Below are positions 9,068-18,952 of a DNA stretch of 64,000 bases, piece after piece. The notes beneath the pieces are model-generated. The model worked only from the letters and a program-made list of their open reading frames with translations. It did no database searches and was not told where the DNA came from. Source of the DNA: Bifidobacterium sp. (GTDB taxonomy: Bacteria > Actinomycetota > Actinomycetes > Actinomycetales > Bifidobacteriaceae); contig JALCCT010000008.1 in the NCBI GenBank assembly GCA_022640915.1, positions 1-64,000 on the forward strand. Reading direction: 5' to 3'. Numbering within the stretch: position 1 is the first letter of the stretch; each line of letters starts with the position of its first letter. Position numbers and translations under genes: made by a program.

Positions 9068-9682
9068 ATGGCTTCGGAGTTCTGGCTGATTGTGGGATTG
9101 GGCAATCCTGGAAGCAAATACGAAGGTACACGCCATAACATGGGCTTCATGACAGCGGATGTGCTCGCCGAGCGCTGGTCGCTCTCCCTTTCCGATCACA
9201 AAGGCCTGGCCAAACTGGGCAAAGGCGTGATGAACCTCGAAGGGCGTTCGGTTAAATTCTTCCTTGCCAAGCCGCTGACTTATATGAACGACTCGGGCAA
9301 CGCCGTGGCCTCCATTGGCGCATATTACGGCATTGGGGCCGAGCATATCGTAGTGATTCATGACGATATGGACTTGGAATTCGGCCGGATCAAGGTCAAG
9401 GCGGGCGGTTCGGCAGGCGGGCACAACGGCATCAAATCCATCGACCGGTCATTGAGCACCAACCGTTACGCACGCGTGCGCATGGGAGTCGGCCATGCGC
9501 AGCGTGGCCCGCATGCTCACGACAATACTGTGGATTGGGTGCTGGGCGGATTCAATCCTGACCAGCGCAAGCAGCTGCCGGAATTTCTGGCCGACGGTGC
9601 CGATGCGGTGGAAACAGTGATTGTTGACGGGCTGAATGCCGCGCAGGAGCGCTTTAATGGTGGGCACGGCAATGGCAAGTAA
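9068..9682 (+). CDS. pth: Peptidyl-tRNA hydrolase
   Basis: A 204-residue cytoplasmic esterase that frees tRNA from prematurely released peptidyl-tRNA. The family signature is complete: VGLGNPGSKYEGTRHNMGF near residues 8-26 with the catalytic histidine, then KPLTYMNDSGNAV, HDDMDLEFG and GGSAGGHNGIKSI. Length matches the usual 190-205. The start follows AAAGAGGGA; an upstream in-frame ATG at 8966 would add a non-conserved tail. Its 3' end overlaps the Mfd gene, which indicates co-transcription. Confidence 0.95.
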   Translation: MASEFWLIVGLGNPGSKYEGTRHNMGFMTADVLAERWSLSLSDHKGLAKLGKGVMNLEGRSVKFFLAKPLTYMNDSGNAVASIGAYYGIGAEHIVVIHDDMDLEFGRIKVKAGGSAGGHNGIKSIDRSLSTNRYARVRMGVGHAQRGPHAHDNTVDWVLGGFNPDQRKQLPEFLADGADAVETVIVDGLNAAQERFNGGHGNGK

Positions 9683-12600
9683 GGCAGCGGCGCAAACGAC
9701 AGCGGCAGGTAACACAACACATACAGCGGTTATGGATAGGGTAGTGGCAGATAGCACAACAAAGAATGCAGCGCCAGCAGGCAGAAGGAACACGGCGGCC
9801 GCCATCCTTTCTGATCATCAGTCGCTGATCGGCATCCTCGAATCGCTCGAACGCGATCCATCGTTTAAGTCGCTGGTCAACGGTGACATTGATCAGCCGG
9901 AGTCAAAAACCGACCCCAGCATCATCGTTGGCGCGCCCAGCGGCTTACGCCCGGCAATTGCTGCGGCTGCGGCACGGCACACTGCGGTCGTGATGATCGT
10001 GCCATCCAGCCGCGAAGCCGAGGAAACCGTGGAATCGCTACGCTCCTGGTACGAAGGCGACCCTCATGCCATCGTCCAGTTCGAGGCGTGGGAGACACTG
10101 CCGCACGAGCGGCTTTCCCCGCGTGCCGACACCGTGGCCAGCCGTATGGCTGTCATGCGCCGGTTGAAGCACCCGCAGCCCGGTAGTGATATGTTCGGGC
10201 CGATTCAGATACTTGTGATGCCGGTGCGCTCGCTGATTCAGCCGGTGGTGGCCGGCCTTGGTGACGTGGCGCCGCTGGTCTTCGAGCAGGGCAAAGAGCT
10301 AGCGCTTGATGAGTCAGCAGTCAGACTCGTTGAAAATGCGTATACCCGTGCCGATCTGGTGATGGATCGTGGCCAGTTCGCAGTGCGCGGCGGCATCCTC
10401 GACGTCTTCCCACCTACTGCTCCGCACCCGGTGCGCATTGAGTTTTTCGGCGATGAAATCGATTCCATCCGCGAGTTTCATGCTTCCGACCAGCGCACCT
10501 ACGGCGATGATTTACACAGGATATGGGCCACGCCATGCCGTGAGCTGCAGCTCAACGATGCGGTGCGCGGACGTGCGAGGTCGCTTATCGGCCAGATCCC
10601 CAACGCCGACGACATGCTTGAATCGATCGCCAACGCAATACCGGTCGAAGGCATGGAATCGCTCATGCCCGCACTCATCGACGATATGGAGCCGGTCGCA
10701 GAGCTGCTGCCCGACGATGCGCTCATGCTGCTTTCTGACCCGGAGAAATTGCGCCGCGCCGCCGAGGATCTGACGAAAACAGCGAACGAATTCCTCGCCG
10801 CCAGTTGGCATGTGGCTGCTGCCGGGCACGGTGCAGGGGCGCCGATCAGCTTCGAGCAGGCCAGTTTCCTCGACTACGACGAGACCATCAGCGCGCTGGA
10901 ATTCTCTCGGCATGAGGTCGTTCAGCTCACGTCCTTCGGTGTGGACGCAAGTAGGACGGGGCATGTCCAGCTCGATGCCCAAGACCCCGCGCAGTTCCGC
11001 GGCGATGAAGCGAAGGCTTCGCACGGCATCGAGTCGCTGATTGCTGATGGCTATGCTGTGACGGTCACTTCACCGGCGCAGGGCACGCTGTCGCGGCTCA
11101 AACGCGTGATCAATGAAACAGGTATCACGAAGTTCGCATGCATCCGCTCGCATGCTATCAATGGCTTCGTGGACAACGCCGCTAAAGTCGCGCTGCTCAC
11201 GGAGCGTGATATCACCGGGCGCACAAGTGCCGGAAACCAGGCGAAAACGCCTAAGCGCCGGCGCAAGGCCATCGATTTGGTGGAGCTCAAGACCGGCGAT
11301 TACATTGTGCACGAGCAGCATGGCATCGGGCGCTTCATTGAAATGAAGCAGCGCACGATTGGCGTCGGCGCGAACAAGACCACACGCGAATACCTCGTCA
11401 TCGAGTATGCGCCTTCGAAGCGCAACGCCCCGCCCGACAAGCTGTTCATTCCCACCGATCAGCTCGATCAGATCAGCAAATACATAGGAGCCGAGGCGCC
11501 CAAGCTTAACAAGCTGGGCGGTTCGGACTGGGCGGCGACCAAGGCCAAGGCGCGTAAGCACGTCCATGAGATAGCCGAAGATCTGGTCAAGCTTTATTCT
11601 GCGCGGCAAAGCACGTCCGGATTCGCCTTCAGTCCTGACACCCCGTGGCAGAAGGAGCTTGAAGACGCCTTCCCCTACCAGGAGACCGCCGATCAGCTCA
11701 CGACCATCGACGAGGTCAAGGCTGACATGGAGAAATCCGTGCCGATGGATCGGCTCGTCTGCGGCGACGTGGGCTTCGGCAAAACCGAAATCGCGGTGCG
11801 AGCCGCCTTCAAGGCAATCCAGGACGGTAAACAAGTCGTTGTGCTCGCGCCGACGACGCTGCTCGTGCAGCAGCATTACGAGACTTTCACTGAACGTTAC
11901 GAGGGTTTCCCGGTCAACGTGGCGGCGCTGAGTCGATTCCAAAGTGCCAAAGAGGTCAACGAGACGCTCAAAGGTCTCGCTGACGGCACCGTCGATCTCG
12001 TGATCGGCACGCATAAGCTGCTCAATCCCAAAATCAAGTTCAAGGATCTCGGGCTGCTCGTCATCGATGAGGAGCAGCGATTCGGTGTCGAGCACAAGGA
12101 GACACTCAAGGCGCTGCGCACCAACGTCGATGTGCTCTCGCTGTCGGCCACGCCTATCCCGCGCACTTTGGAGATGGCTGTCACTGGCATCCGTGAAATG
12201 TCGACGCTGGCCACCCCTCCCGAAGACCGGCTTCCGGTGCTCACCTATGTCGGGCCGTATGAGGATGCGCAGGTGAAGGCGTCCGTCAACCGCGAGCTGC
12301 TGCGCGGCGGGCAGGTGTTCTACGTGCACAACCGCGTGGAAGATATTGGCCGTGTCGCTACGAAGCTTCACGAGCTAGTGCCCGAGGCGCGCATCGGCGT
12401 TGCACATGGCAAAATGGGAGAGAAACAGCTCGACGGAGTCATTCGCGACTTCTGGCATCGCGATGTTGACGTATTGCTGTGCACTACCATCATTGAAACC
12501 GGTCTCGATATCTCGAACGCCAATACGCTGATCGTCGACCACGCCGACCGTTTCGGACTGAGTCAGTTGCACCAGCTGCGCGGGCGTGTCGGGCGTGGCC

Positions 12601-13325
12601 GCGAACGCGCGTATGCGTACTTCCTTTATGACCCGGCCAAGCCCATGACCCAGCAGTCGCATGACCGCTTGGAGACTATTGCGCAGAACACTGCGCTGGG
12701 CTCGGGCTTTGACGTGGCGATGAAGGATTTGGAGCTGCGCGGCACCGGCAATCTGCTCGGCGGTGAGCAGAGCGGGCACATCGAGGGCGTCGGCTTCGAC
12801 CTGTACGTGCGCATGGTTTCCGAGGCTGTGGAGCAGTACAAGGAGCCGGAGCGCCACGAGCCTGCGGCCGTCACCATCGACCTGCCGATTGAGGCGTCGA
12901 TTCCGGCGGATTACATCGACTCCGACAAGCTGCGTCTTGAGGCCTACCGCAAGCTTGCCGCCGCGCGCAGCGAGCAGGATCTCACCGATCTGCGCGAGGA
13001 GCTGGTTGACCGCTATGGCGCGCTACCGCAGGAGTTCGAGACGCTCTTCGATGTGGCGCGGCTGCGAGCCAAGGCGCGCGAGCTGGGCATCAGCGAAATC
13101 GTGACGCAGGGCAGCCGCGTACGCGTGGGCAAGATCGACCCGCCCGAATCGCTGCAAATGCGCATGTCGCGCATCTACCGCGGTATGCAATACCGCCCCG
13201 TCACTCACACCATGTTCATCCCCGCGCCCTTTGCCGGCTCCGCGCCGATGAGCAGCGAAGAAATCATGCATTGGGCCGGGCAATTACTCGAAGATCTGGA
13301 GTGGAACGGGAAGCCTCGGGGGTAG
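9657..13325 (+). CDS. mfd: Transcription-repair coupling factor
   Basis: A 1222-residue ATP-dependent translocase that removes stalled RNA polymerase and recruits UvrA. Order of domains: UvrB-like N-terminal module (with ETLPHERLSPRADTVASR and RGGILDVFPP), CarD-like RNA polymerase-interacting domain (GDYIVHEQHGIGRF), then the RecG-like helicase with Walker A GDVGFGKTE, DEEQ box VIDEEQRFG and the TRG-type QLRGRVGRG stretch. The ATG at 9657 has AGGAG at 9645-9649 and lies inside pth, a 26-base overlap. The first ~40 residues are Thr/Ala-rich and unlike other Mfd proteins, so a start at 9672 or 9732 is possible. Confidence 0.95.
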   Translation: MVGTAMASKAAAQTTAAGNTTHTAVMDRVVADSTTKNAAPAGRRNTAAAILSDHQSLIGILESLERDPSFKSLVNGDIDQPESKTDPSIIVGAPSGLRPAIAAAAARHTAVVMIVPSSREAEETVESLRSWYEGDPHAIVQFEAWETLPHERLSPRADTVASRMAVMRRLKHPQPGSDMFGPIQILVMPVRSLIQPVVAGLGDVAPLVFEQGKELALDESAVRLVENAYTRADLVMDRGQFAVRGGILDVFPPTAPHPVRIEFFGDEIDSIREFHASDQRTYGDDLHRIWATPCRELQLNDAVRGRARSLIGQIPNADDMLESIANAIPVEGMESLMPALIDDMEPVAELLPDDALMLLSDPEKLRRAAEDLTKTANEFLAASWHVAAAGHGAGAPISFEQASFLDYDETISALEFSRHEVVQLTSFGVDASRTGHVQLDAQDPAQFRGDEAKASHGIESLIADGYAVTVTSPAQGTLSRLKRVINETGITKFACIRSHAINGFVDNAAKVALLTERDITGRTSAGNQAKTPKRRRKAIDLVELKTGDYIVHEQHGIGRFIEMKQRTIGVGANKTTREYLVIEYAPSKRNAPPDKLFIPTDQLDQISKYIGAEAPKLNKLGGSDWAATKAKARKHVHEIAEDLVKLYSARQSTSGFAFSPDTPWQKELEDAFPYQETADQLTTIDEVKADMEKSVPMDRLVCGDVGFGKTEIAVRAAFKAIQDGKQVVVLAPTTLLVQQHYETFTERYEGFPVNVAALSRFQSAKEVNETLKGLADGTVDLVIGTHKLLNPKIKFKDLGLLVIDEEQRFGVEHKETLKALRTNVDVLSLSATPIPRTLEMAVTGIREMSTLATPPEDRLPVLTYVGPYEDAQVKASVNRELLRGGQVFYVHNRVEDIGRVATKLHELVPEARIGVAHGKMGEKQLDGVIRDFWHRDVDVLLCTTIIETGLDISNANTLIVDHADRFGLSQLHQLRGRVGRGRERAYAYFLYDPAKPMTQQSHDRLETIAQNTALGSGFDVAMKDLELRGTGNLLGGEQSGHIEGVGFDLYVRMVSEAVEQYKEPERHEPAAVTIDLPIEASIPADYIDSDKLRLEAYRKLAAARSEQDLTDLREELVDRYGALPQEFETLFDVARLRAKARELGISEIVTQGSRVRVGKIDPPESLQMRMSRIYRGMQYRPVTHTMFIPAPFAGSAPMSSEEIMHWAGQLLEDLEWNGKPRG

Positions 13326-13339
13326 ATTCGGCTGGATTG

Positions 13340-13376
13340 GCTCACACTTTTTGCTCGCGCTCGAAAAAGTGTGAGC
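13340..13376. repeat. Palindrome A: 13-bp arms GCTCACACTTTTT / AAAAAGTGTGAGC
   Basis: The arms are perfect reverse complements with an 11-base loop. The same arms recur at 13470-13508. The T-run sits in the left arm, not after the stem, so it is not a normal intrinsic terminator for the plus strand. Confidence 0.7.
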
Positions 13377-13381
13377 GAAAT

Positions 13382-13396
13382 GAACATCGCATGTTC
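13382..13396. promoter_or_regulatory. Small palindrome GAACAT-CGC-ATGTTC
   Basis: A perfect 6-3-6 palindrome between the two long ones. It has the shape of a dimeric regulator site. Spacing differs from the Gram-positive LexA box (GAAC-N4-GTTC). Confidence 0.35.
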
Positions 13397-13469
13397 GGTT
13401 TCTTGATGTGGCATTCGTTGATTTTCCGCCATGTAATCGGCGAAAAGGTATCATTCTCTCTGTTCGTTT

Positions 13470-13508
13470 GGCTCACACTTTTTCAAGCCGGAGTAAAAAG
13501 TGTGAGCC
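13470..13508. repeat. Palindrome B: 14-bp arms GGCTCACACTTTTT / AAAAAGTGTGAGCC
   Basis: A second copy of palindrome A with one more base pair and a different 11-base loop. Because the arms match, the right arm of A can pair with the left arm of B, giving mutually exclusive RNA folds 270-440 bases before the enolase start. Confidence 0.7.
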
Positions 13509-13600
13509 ATGCTTCGCTGAGATGATTTCTGAGACTACATTTAACCGCAGTTGACGTTGATAATCGGGGGCATAAAGCTGTCAGCTCATTTAAAGCGTGA

Positions 13601-15073
<1,473 letters not shown>

Positions 15074-15181
15074 TACGATTCGCGCAGTTGGGTGTGGCGC
15101 TTGGCGCCGCGCTCAGCTGTCTGGGTTCTAAGGTGCCCGCCGTATTCGGTCAAGTCGAATGCGACGGGTACTTTCGTATCT

Positions 15182-15730
15182 ATGAACAGACCGAAGCGCC
15201 CTTCCCGACTTTCGTCACCTAAACGTGGCAGCGGGCCGGTTGCGTTCTTTGTCGCGCTGTTCATTGTGGCATTGGGCTCGATTCAGCTGGTGTCCAGCTT
15301 TCATTCCTATGCGCTGAACTTGTCTGAGCTCAACGGTCTCAAACGTCAGGAATCCGAGTTAATCGCCAAGAAACAGGACTTGGAGAATAATATCGCCCGG
15401 TGGAATGACAAAGCCTATGTCACTGCGCAGGCGCGTGAGCGCTTGGGATTCGTTTTCCCCGGCGAACAGGCGATTCGCGTTGAACACCCCGAGGCGGTCA
15501 CTGGCAACGGCACCGATGAGGAATCTGATGGCTCTTATGCGACAAACAGGCACAAGGCCTTGCCTTGGTACGCTGAGCTCTCGTACGCTTTCAAACAGGC
15601 CGATGCGCCGCTTTCCAAGACATCCAAAGGCCAAGGGGCCGGGGCTTCAGGTAATGCGGCATCAAGAAGCAGCGCGGGCGACGCAGAAGGAAATACCGCA
15701 CCCTCGGATGGCAACTCGTTGGACAACTAG
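15182..15730 (+). CDS. FtsB/DivIC-family septum formation initiator
   Basis: A 182-residue single-pass membrane protein. A basic N-terminus (residues 1-20) precedes one membrane segment (about 21-43, VAFFVALFIVALGSIQLVSS), then a short coiled coil (about 50-72, rich in Glu, Leu and Lys) and the conserved AQARERLGFVFPGEQ stretch. The last ~70 residues are low-complexity Ser/Ala/Gly. The family links FtsL and FtsQ in the division complex. ATG 15182 is used because the longer ORF from 15092 adds an implausible leader. The position between eno and DUF501 agrees with actinobacterial synteny. Confidence 0.85.
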   Translation: MNRPKRPSRLSSPKRGSGPVAFFVALFIVALGSIQLVSSFHSYALNLSELNGLKRQESELIAKKQDLENNIARWNDKAYVTAQARERLGFVFPGEQAIRVEHPEAVTGNGTDEESDGSYATNRHKALPWYAELSYAFKQADAPLSKTSKGQGAGASGNAASRSSAGDAEGNTAPSDGNSLDN

Positions 15731-15904
15731 CGGACTTGCATTGAACAGTTGCCGCCGATGCGGCGAGAGCAGTCAGAGACGATGGTAATGACTAAAACGG
15801 CGATAGCGACGGAGACGAACATAACGACAGCAGCACAATCATCAACGATGCCGACGAGAACGACGACACAATACAACGACACAATACGAGGGGTTGAGAT
15901 CCGG

Positions 15905-16501
15905 ATGCGGGGCGTGGTCAATGCCTGCTATGGTTCCGCTGTGAGCGAACGGGCGGCCGTGCTGGTCGATCGCTGCATGGCTGACCCGGCAAAAGAACAC
16001 GATATCTCGCTCGTGACCAGGCAATTGGGCCGTTTCCCTCGGGGCATGGTCGCCGTCGGCGCCCGATGCATCTGCGGCAAGCCGCTAGCGGTCGTCACCC
16101 GACCGCAGCTGGATGACGGCACACCATTCCCTACGACGTGCTATTTGACCAGTCCGGAAGCGGTCAAAGCCGTTTCACACTTAGAAGCGAACGGCGTAAT
16201 GCGTGAATACAATGAACTGCTCGCTGCTGATGATACCGTTTGTGAGGCCTACATGGCCGCACATAAGCTGTATTTGGCATTCCGCCATGAGCTTGCTGCG
16301 CGCTTGGGCGACAGCGAGGAGCACATCGCCGGCACGAGCGCTGGCGGCATGCCTACGCGTGTCAAGTGCCTACACGCGCTGCTGGCACAAACGCTGGTCA
16401 TGGGTTCTGGCATTAACCCTATCGGTGATTTGGCGTTAAGGCGGATACAGGGCGAGTTCAGTCCGGGTGTGTGCCGGTGCACGACGCAGATCGAAAGTTA
16501 A
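15905..16501 (+). CDS. DUF501 domain-containing protein
   Basis: A 198-residue protein with the actinobacterial DUF501 domain. The conserved run starts at VTRQLGRFPRGMVAV (about residue 39), followed by ARCICGKP, DGTPFPTTCYLTSPEAV and LEANGVMREYN. C-terminal parts include GGMPTRVKCLHALLAQTL and the GINPIGDLAL stretch. The function is unknown; it is normally encoded between divIC and ppx, as here. The start is uncertain: ATG 15905 has a GAGGGG 11 bases upstream, while starts at 15749 or 15782 would add a Thr-rich low-complexity tail. Confidence 0.85.
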   Translation: MRGVVNACYGSAVSERAAVLVDRCMADPAKEHDISLVTRQLGRFPRGMVAVGARCICGKPLAVVTRPQLDDGTPFPTTCYLTSPEAVKAVSHLEANGVMREYNELLAADDTVCEAYMAAHKLYLAFRHELAARLGDSEEHIAGTSAGGMPTRVKCLHALLAQTLVMGSGINPIGDLALRRIQGEFSPGVCRCTTQIES

Positions 16502-16616
16502 GCATGGGCTAGAACAGCTGAGCGGTTACACAATTAGGCATCGCGATAGCAAAGCAGCATATATTCGGGTGAATCCGATGGCAAACGCGCTGAGATGAGG
16601 AGGAGCAACAACGACT

Positions 16617-17651
16617 ATGAAAGGTACATTACGGGACTCGGTGACGATTGCGGGCATCGATTGCGGCACAAATTCGATCCGACTCAAAATCGCACGCGTC
16701 GACGCCGACGGTATGCACGACATCGTGCCCCGCATGCTCCGAGTGATACGGCTCGGACAGGATGTCGATAAGAACCGCCGTTTCGCAAGCGAGGCGCTGG
16801 AACGCGCCAACGCCGCCGCACAGGAATTTGCCAGCGTGTTGGCTGAGCACTCAGTCGATGGTATCCGTTTCGTGGCCACATCGGCCACGCGAGATGCTGA
16901 AAACCGTGAGGTGTTCGAATCTTCGATGGAGCGCATTCTTGGCGTGCGACCAGAGGTCATACCCGGCAGTGAAGAGGCTGCGCTGAGTTTCCTCGGCGCC
17001 ACCAGCATCGTGCCTAGGCATGATCTTGCGGCTCCATACCTCGTTGTGGATCTCGGCGGCGGCTCAACGGAACTGGTGCTCGGCGGTGACGGGGTCAGTG
17101 CCCCGGATACGCAGGTGCAAGCGGCCTTTTCGATGAACATCGGCTCGGTGCGCATGACCGAACGACATCTGCGCTCCGACCCGCCGACGACCGAGGAAAT
17201 CCGAGAGGCTTCCACAGACATTGACGAGCATATCGACGAGGCCTTCGCCCAGGTCTCTGCGGGGAAGACGCACACCATCATTGGTGTGTCTGGAACAGTG
17301 ACGACGATGGCTGCGCTGGCGCTTGGATTAGGGCAATACGATCACAAGGCCGTGGACGGGGTGCGCATACCGTTCTCCAAGGCCTTCGATGTCGACAACC
17401 GATTCCTGAGTATGTCCCGAACTGAGCGCAGTGAATATAAGACCATTCACCCCGGCCGCATCGACGTGGTCGGCGGGGGAGCGCTGGTCTGGAACCGTGT
17501 GCTTGCTAAAGTCGCCGAAGCCGCCGCCCATGATCACGCCGAGCCGCTAGATTCTTTCGTCGCCAGCGAGCATGGGCTGTTGGATGGCATCGTACTCGAC
17601 TACGGCCGTCGACTGCTGGAATGCGCGGACTCTGATCAACGGCCCGCGTAG
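16617..17651 (+). CDS. ppx: Ppx/GppA family phosphatase (exopolyphosphatase)
   Basis: A 344-residue member of the ASKHA-fold Ppx/GppA family, which removes phosphate from polyphosphate or pppGpp. Visible blocks: IAGIDCGTNSIRLKIA at the N-terminus, FVATSATRDAENREVF near residue 82, the phosphate-binding VVDLGGGSTELVLG near residue 143, and GVSGTVTTMAALALG near residue 222. The length fits the short actinobacterial Ppx1/Ppx2 type. GGAGGAG precedes the ATG at slightly long spacing, and a GTG at 16641 would start nearer the conserved strand. It ends the pth-to-ppx block. Confidence 0.92.
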   Translation: MKGTLRDSVTIAGIDCGTNSIRLKIARVDADGMHDIVPRMLRVIRLGQDVDKNRRFASEALERANAAAQEFASVLAEHSVDGIRFVATSATRDAENREVFESSMERILGVRPEVIPGSEEAALSFLGATSIVPRHDLAAPYLVVDLGGGSTELVLGGDGVSAPDTQVQAAFSMNIGSVRMTERHLRSDPPTTEEIREASTDIDEHIDEAFAQVSAGKTHTIIGVSGTVTTMAALALGLGQYDHKAVDGVRIPFSKAFDVDNRFLSMSRTERSEYKTIHPGRIDVVGGGALVWNRVLAKVAEAAAHDHAEPLDSFVASEHGLLDGIVLDYGRRLLECADSDQRPA

Positions 17652-17758
17652 CGACCTGTGCGTCGTTTTGACCATGCGCATAACGAACCAAGCGCATGGT
17701 CAACGCGGAAACGTGGCATAATAACTACGGTCGGTCTGTCTCGCGCAGAGCGAACCTT

Positions 17759-17839
17759 GCCCCCGTGGCGGAATCGGTAGACGCAACCGACTTAAAATCG
17801 GTCGCCTTTGGCTTGTGGGTTCGAGTCCCACCGGGGGTA
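17759..17839 (+). tRNA. tRNA-Leu (TAA anticodon)
   Basis: An 81-base class II tRNA. The acceptor GCCCCCG pairs with CGGGGGT (one G-T pair), discriminator A. The anticodon loop CTTAAAA carries TAA at 17793-17795 on the ACCGA/TCGGT stem. A short extra arm (GCC-TTT-GGC) is present, as required for leucine, and the T arm is GTGGG-TTCGAGT-CCCAC. CCA is not encoded. Confidence 0.95.
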
Positions 17840-17940
17840 CTTATGTGTTGCCGCGATCGTGGCGTCTTGCCTGACATACTCGGTAAGGCGGCACAGTGCC
17901 CAGGCGCATGACATATCGCGGGCAGCACATGCCATGAACC

Positions 17941-18717
17941 TCATGATGCGGGGTGCTTTGCGGATATCACTGCCCGAATCCTGTTGCGATTCTCTTCCCC
18001 GCGTTTGCCGAAATACTGTGCGGTGAGCGCATAGAGGCAGTCGTTGATCGCCAGCTGCGATGTGAACGATTCTAAGGCCTCTAAGTGGGTCTTTGAGTCC
18101 TTGGAAATCGAGTAGAAGACCACGTCGCCATACTCGGTCAGGGGCGAGTCGGCGAAACTGGTGATGGCGATGATCGGAACGTCATTGTTGCGCAAGGCCT
18201 CGGCAAGCACCAGCGTATCGGTGTCATTTCCTGTGTGCGATATCACGATGGCGCAGTCACGCTTGTCCATAAGCGCCGTTTGCATAAGAGCCATGTGATA
18301 TTCGATATCATGAATCACTGCGATGGGCATGCGCATGAATTTGTGGTATGCATCCAAGGCGACGATATTCGAGCCGCCCAGCCCATAAAATCCGAGTTTG
18401 CGTGCGTGCACGATGTAATCGCGCGCCCGGACCAGATCATATTCGTTGATAAGGGCGAAGGTCCCTGTCAAGGTTTCTATATTGGCCGCAAGCGTTTTTC
18501 GGGCGACCGTTTTGGGCGAGTCCGCAGCATTGATATCCTCCACTGATTCGGTTTGCGTGTTGAGCTCGCTGGCGAGCGCCCAGCGCAACTGGGAGAAGGT
18601 GGAATAACCCAGCGTTCGCGCGAAGCGTGACAGGGTGGCGGTGGAAACGCCGCATTCTGCGGAAATGTCGATACCGGACTCGCTTTGGGGCATGCGCGAC
18701 CGAGTGAGGCAGTGCAC
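17941..18717 (-). CDS. RpiR/MurR-family regulator with truncated N-terminus
   Basis: A sugar-phosphate-sensing repressor/activator: N-terminal helix-turn-helix and C-terminal SIS domain. The recognition helix is clear (CGVSTATLSRFARTLGYSTF), followed by the SIS domain with the LGFYGLGGSNIVALDA loop and AIVISHTGNDTDTLVLAEAL. Upstream of about 18726 the same frame stays open, but the plus strand there encodes the end of a PTS EIIA, so homology stops. The usual first helix and start are missing. GTG at 18717 or ATG at 18693 are possible starts. A deletion that joined this gene to the neighbouring EIIA gene is the simplest explanation. DNA binding may be impaired. Confidence 0.8.
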   Translation of the reverse strand: MHCLTRSRMPQSESGIDISAECGVSTATLSRFARTLGYSTFSQLRWALASELNTQTESVEDINAADSPKTVARKTLAANIETLTGTFALINEYDLVRARDYIVHARKLGFYGLGGSNIVALDAYHKFMRMPIAVIHDIEYHMALMQTALMDKRDCAIVISHTGNDTDTLVLAEALRNNDVPIIAITSFADSPLTEYGDVVFYSISKDSKTHLEALESFTSQLAINDCLYALTAQYFGKRGEENRNRIRAVISAKHPAS

Positions 18718-18725
18718 CGCCCATG

Positions 18726-18951
18726 TTTGGCGATCGCCACACTTGAAAATCCTGTCAAATTCGGCAGCAAGCAGAACGATCCGGTCGACATCGTCATCAT
18801 CGTGGCCTCCACGAGCAACGAAGCTCATCTTGAGCTGCTGCAAAAAGTCGTCGCGTTCCTCAATGAGGAGCATGGTTTCGATATGCTGCGCAAGGCCCGC
18901 ACCGAAGACGATGCCCGGGCCATCGTGAGCACTATAAATAAAGGAGAATGA
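18726..18951 (+). pseudogene. ulaC: 5'-truncated PTS EIIA (ascorbate/mannitol type) remnant
   Basis: About 74 codons match the C-terminal half of a type-2 PTS EIIA domain: ENPVKFGSKQNDPVDIVIIV, then NEAHLELLQKVVAFL and the terminal helix around DDARAIVSTINKGE. The half carrying the phosphorylated histidine is missing. The open frame can be traced back to an ATG at 18685, but its first ~14 codons are the antisense of the RpiR gene. The stop at 18949-18951 is one base before the UlaA ATG, and an AAGGAG inside the EIIA end serves that ATG, so this was the first gene of the ula operon. Confidence 0.82.
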
Positions 18952-18952
18952 G

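Noticed and set aside
11070..12371. 433-codon minus-strand ORF opposite mfd
   Set aside because: Antisense of conserved helicase motifs with no family resemblance of its own.
13382..13396. SOS box GAACAT-CGC-ATGTTC
   Set aside because: Spacing is GAAC-N7-GTTC; the LexA box in Gram-positives needs GAAC-N4-GTTC.
13340..13508. Intrinsic terminators upstream of eno
   Set aside because: The T-runs lie in the left arms, not after the stems, and the stems are A/T-rich at the loop side.
18685..18725. N-terminus of the EIIA remnant
   Set aside because: These codons are the exact antisense of the RpiR helix-turn-helix gene and have no EIIA similarity.
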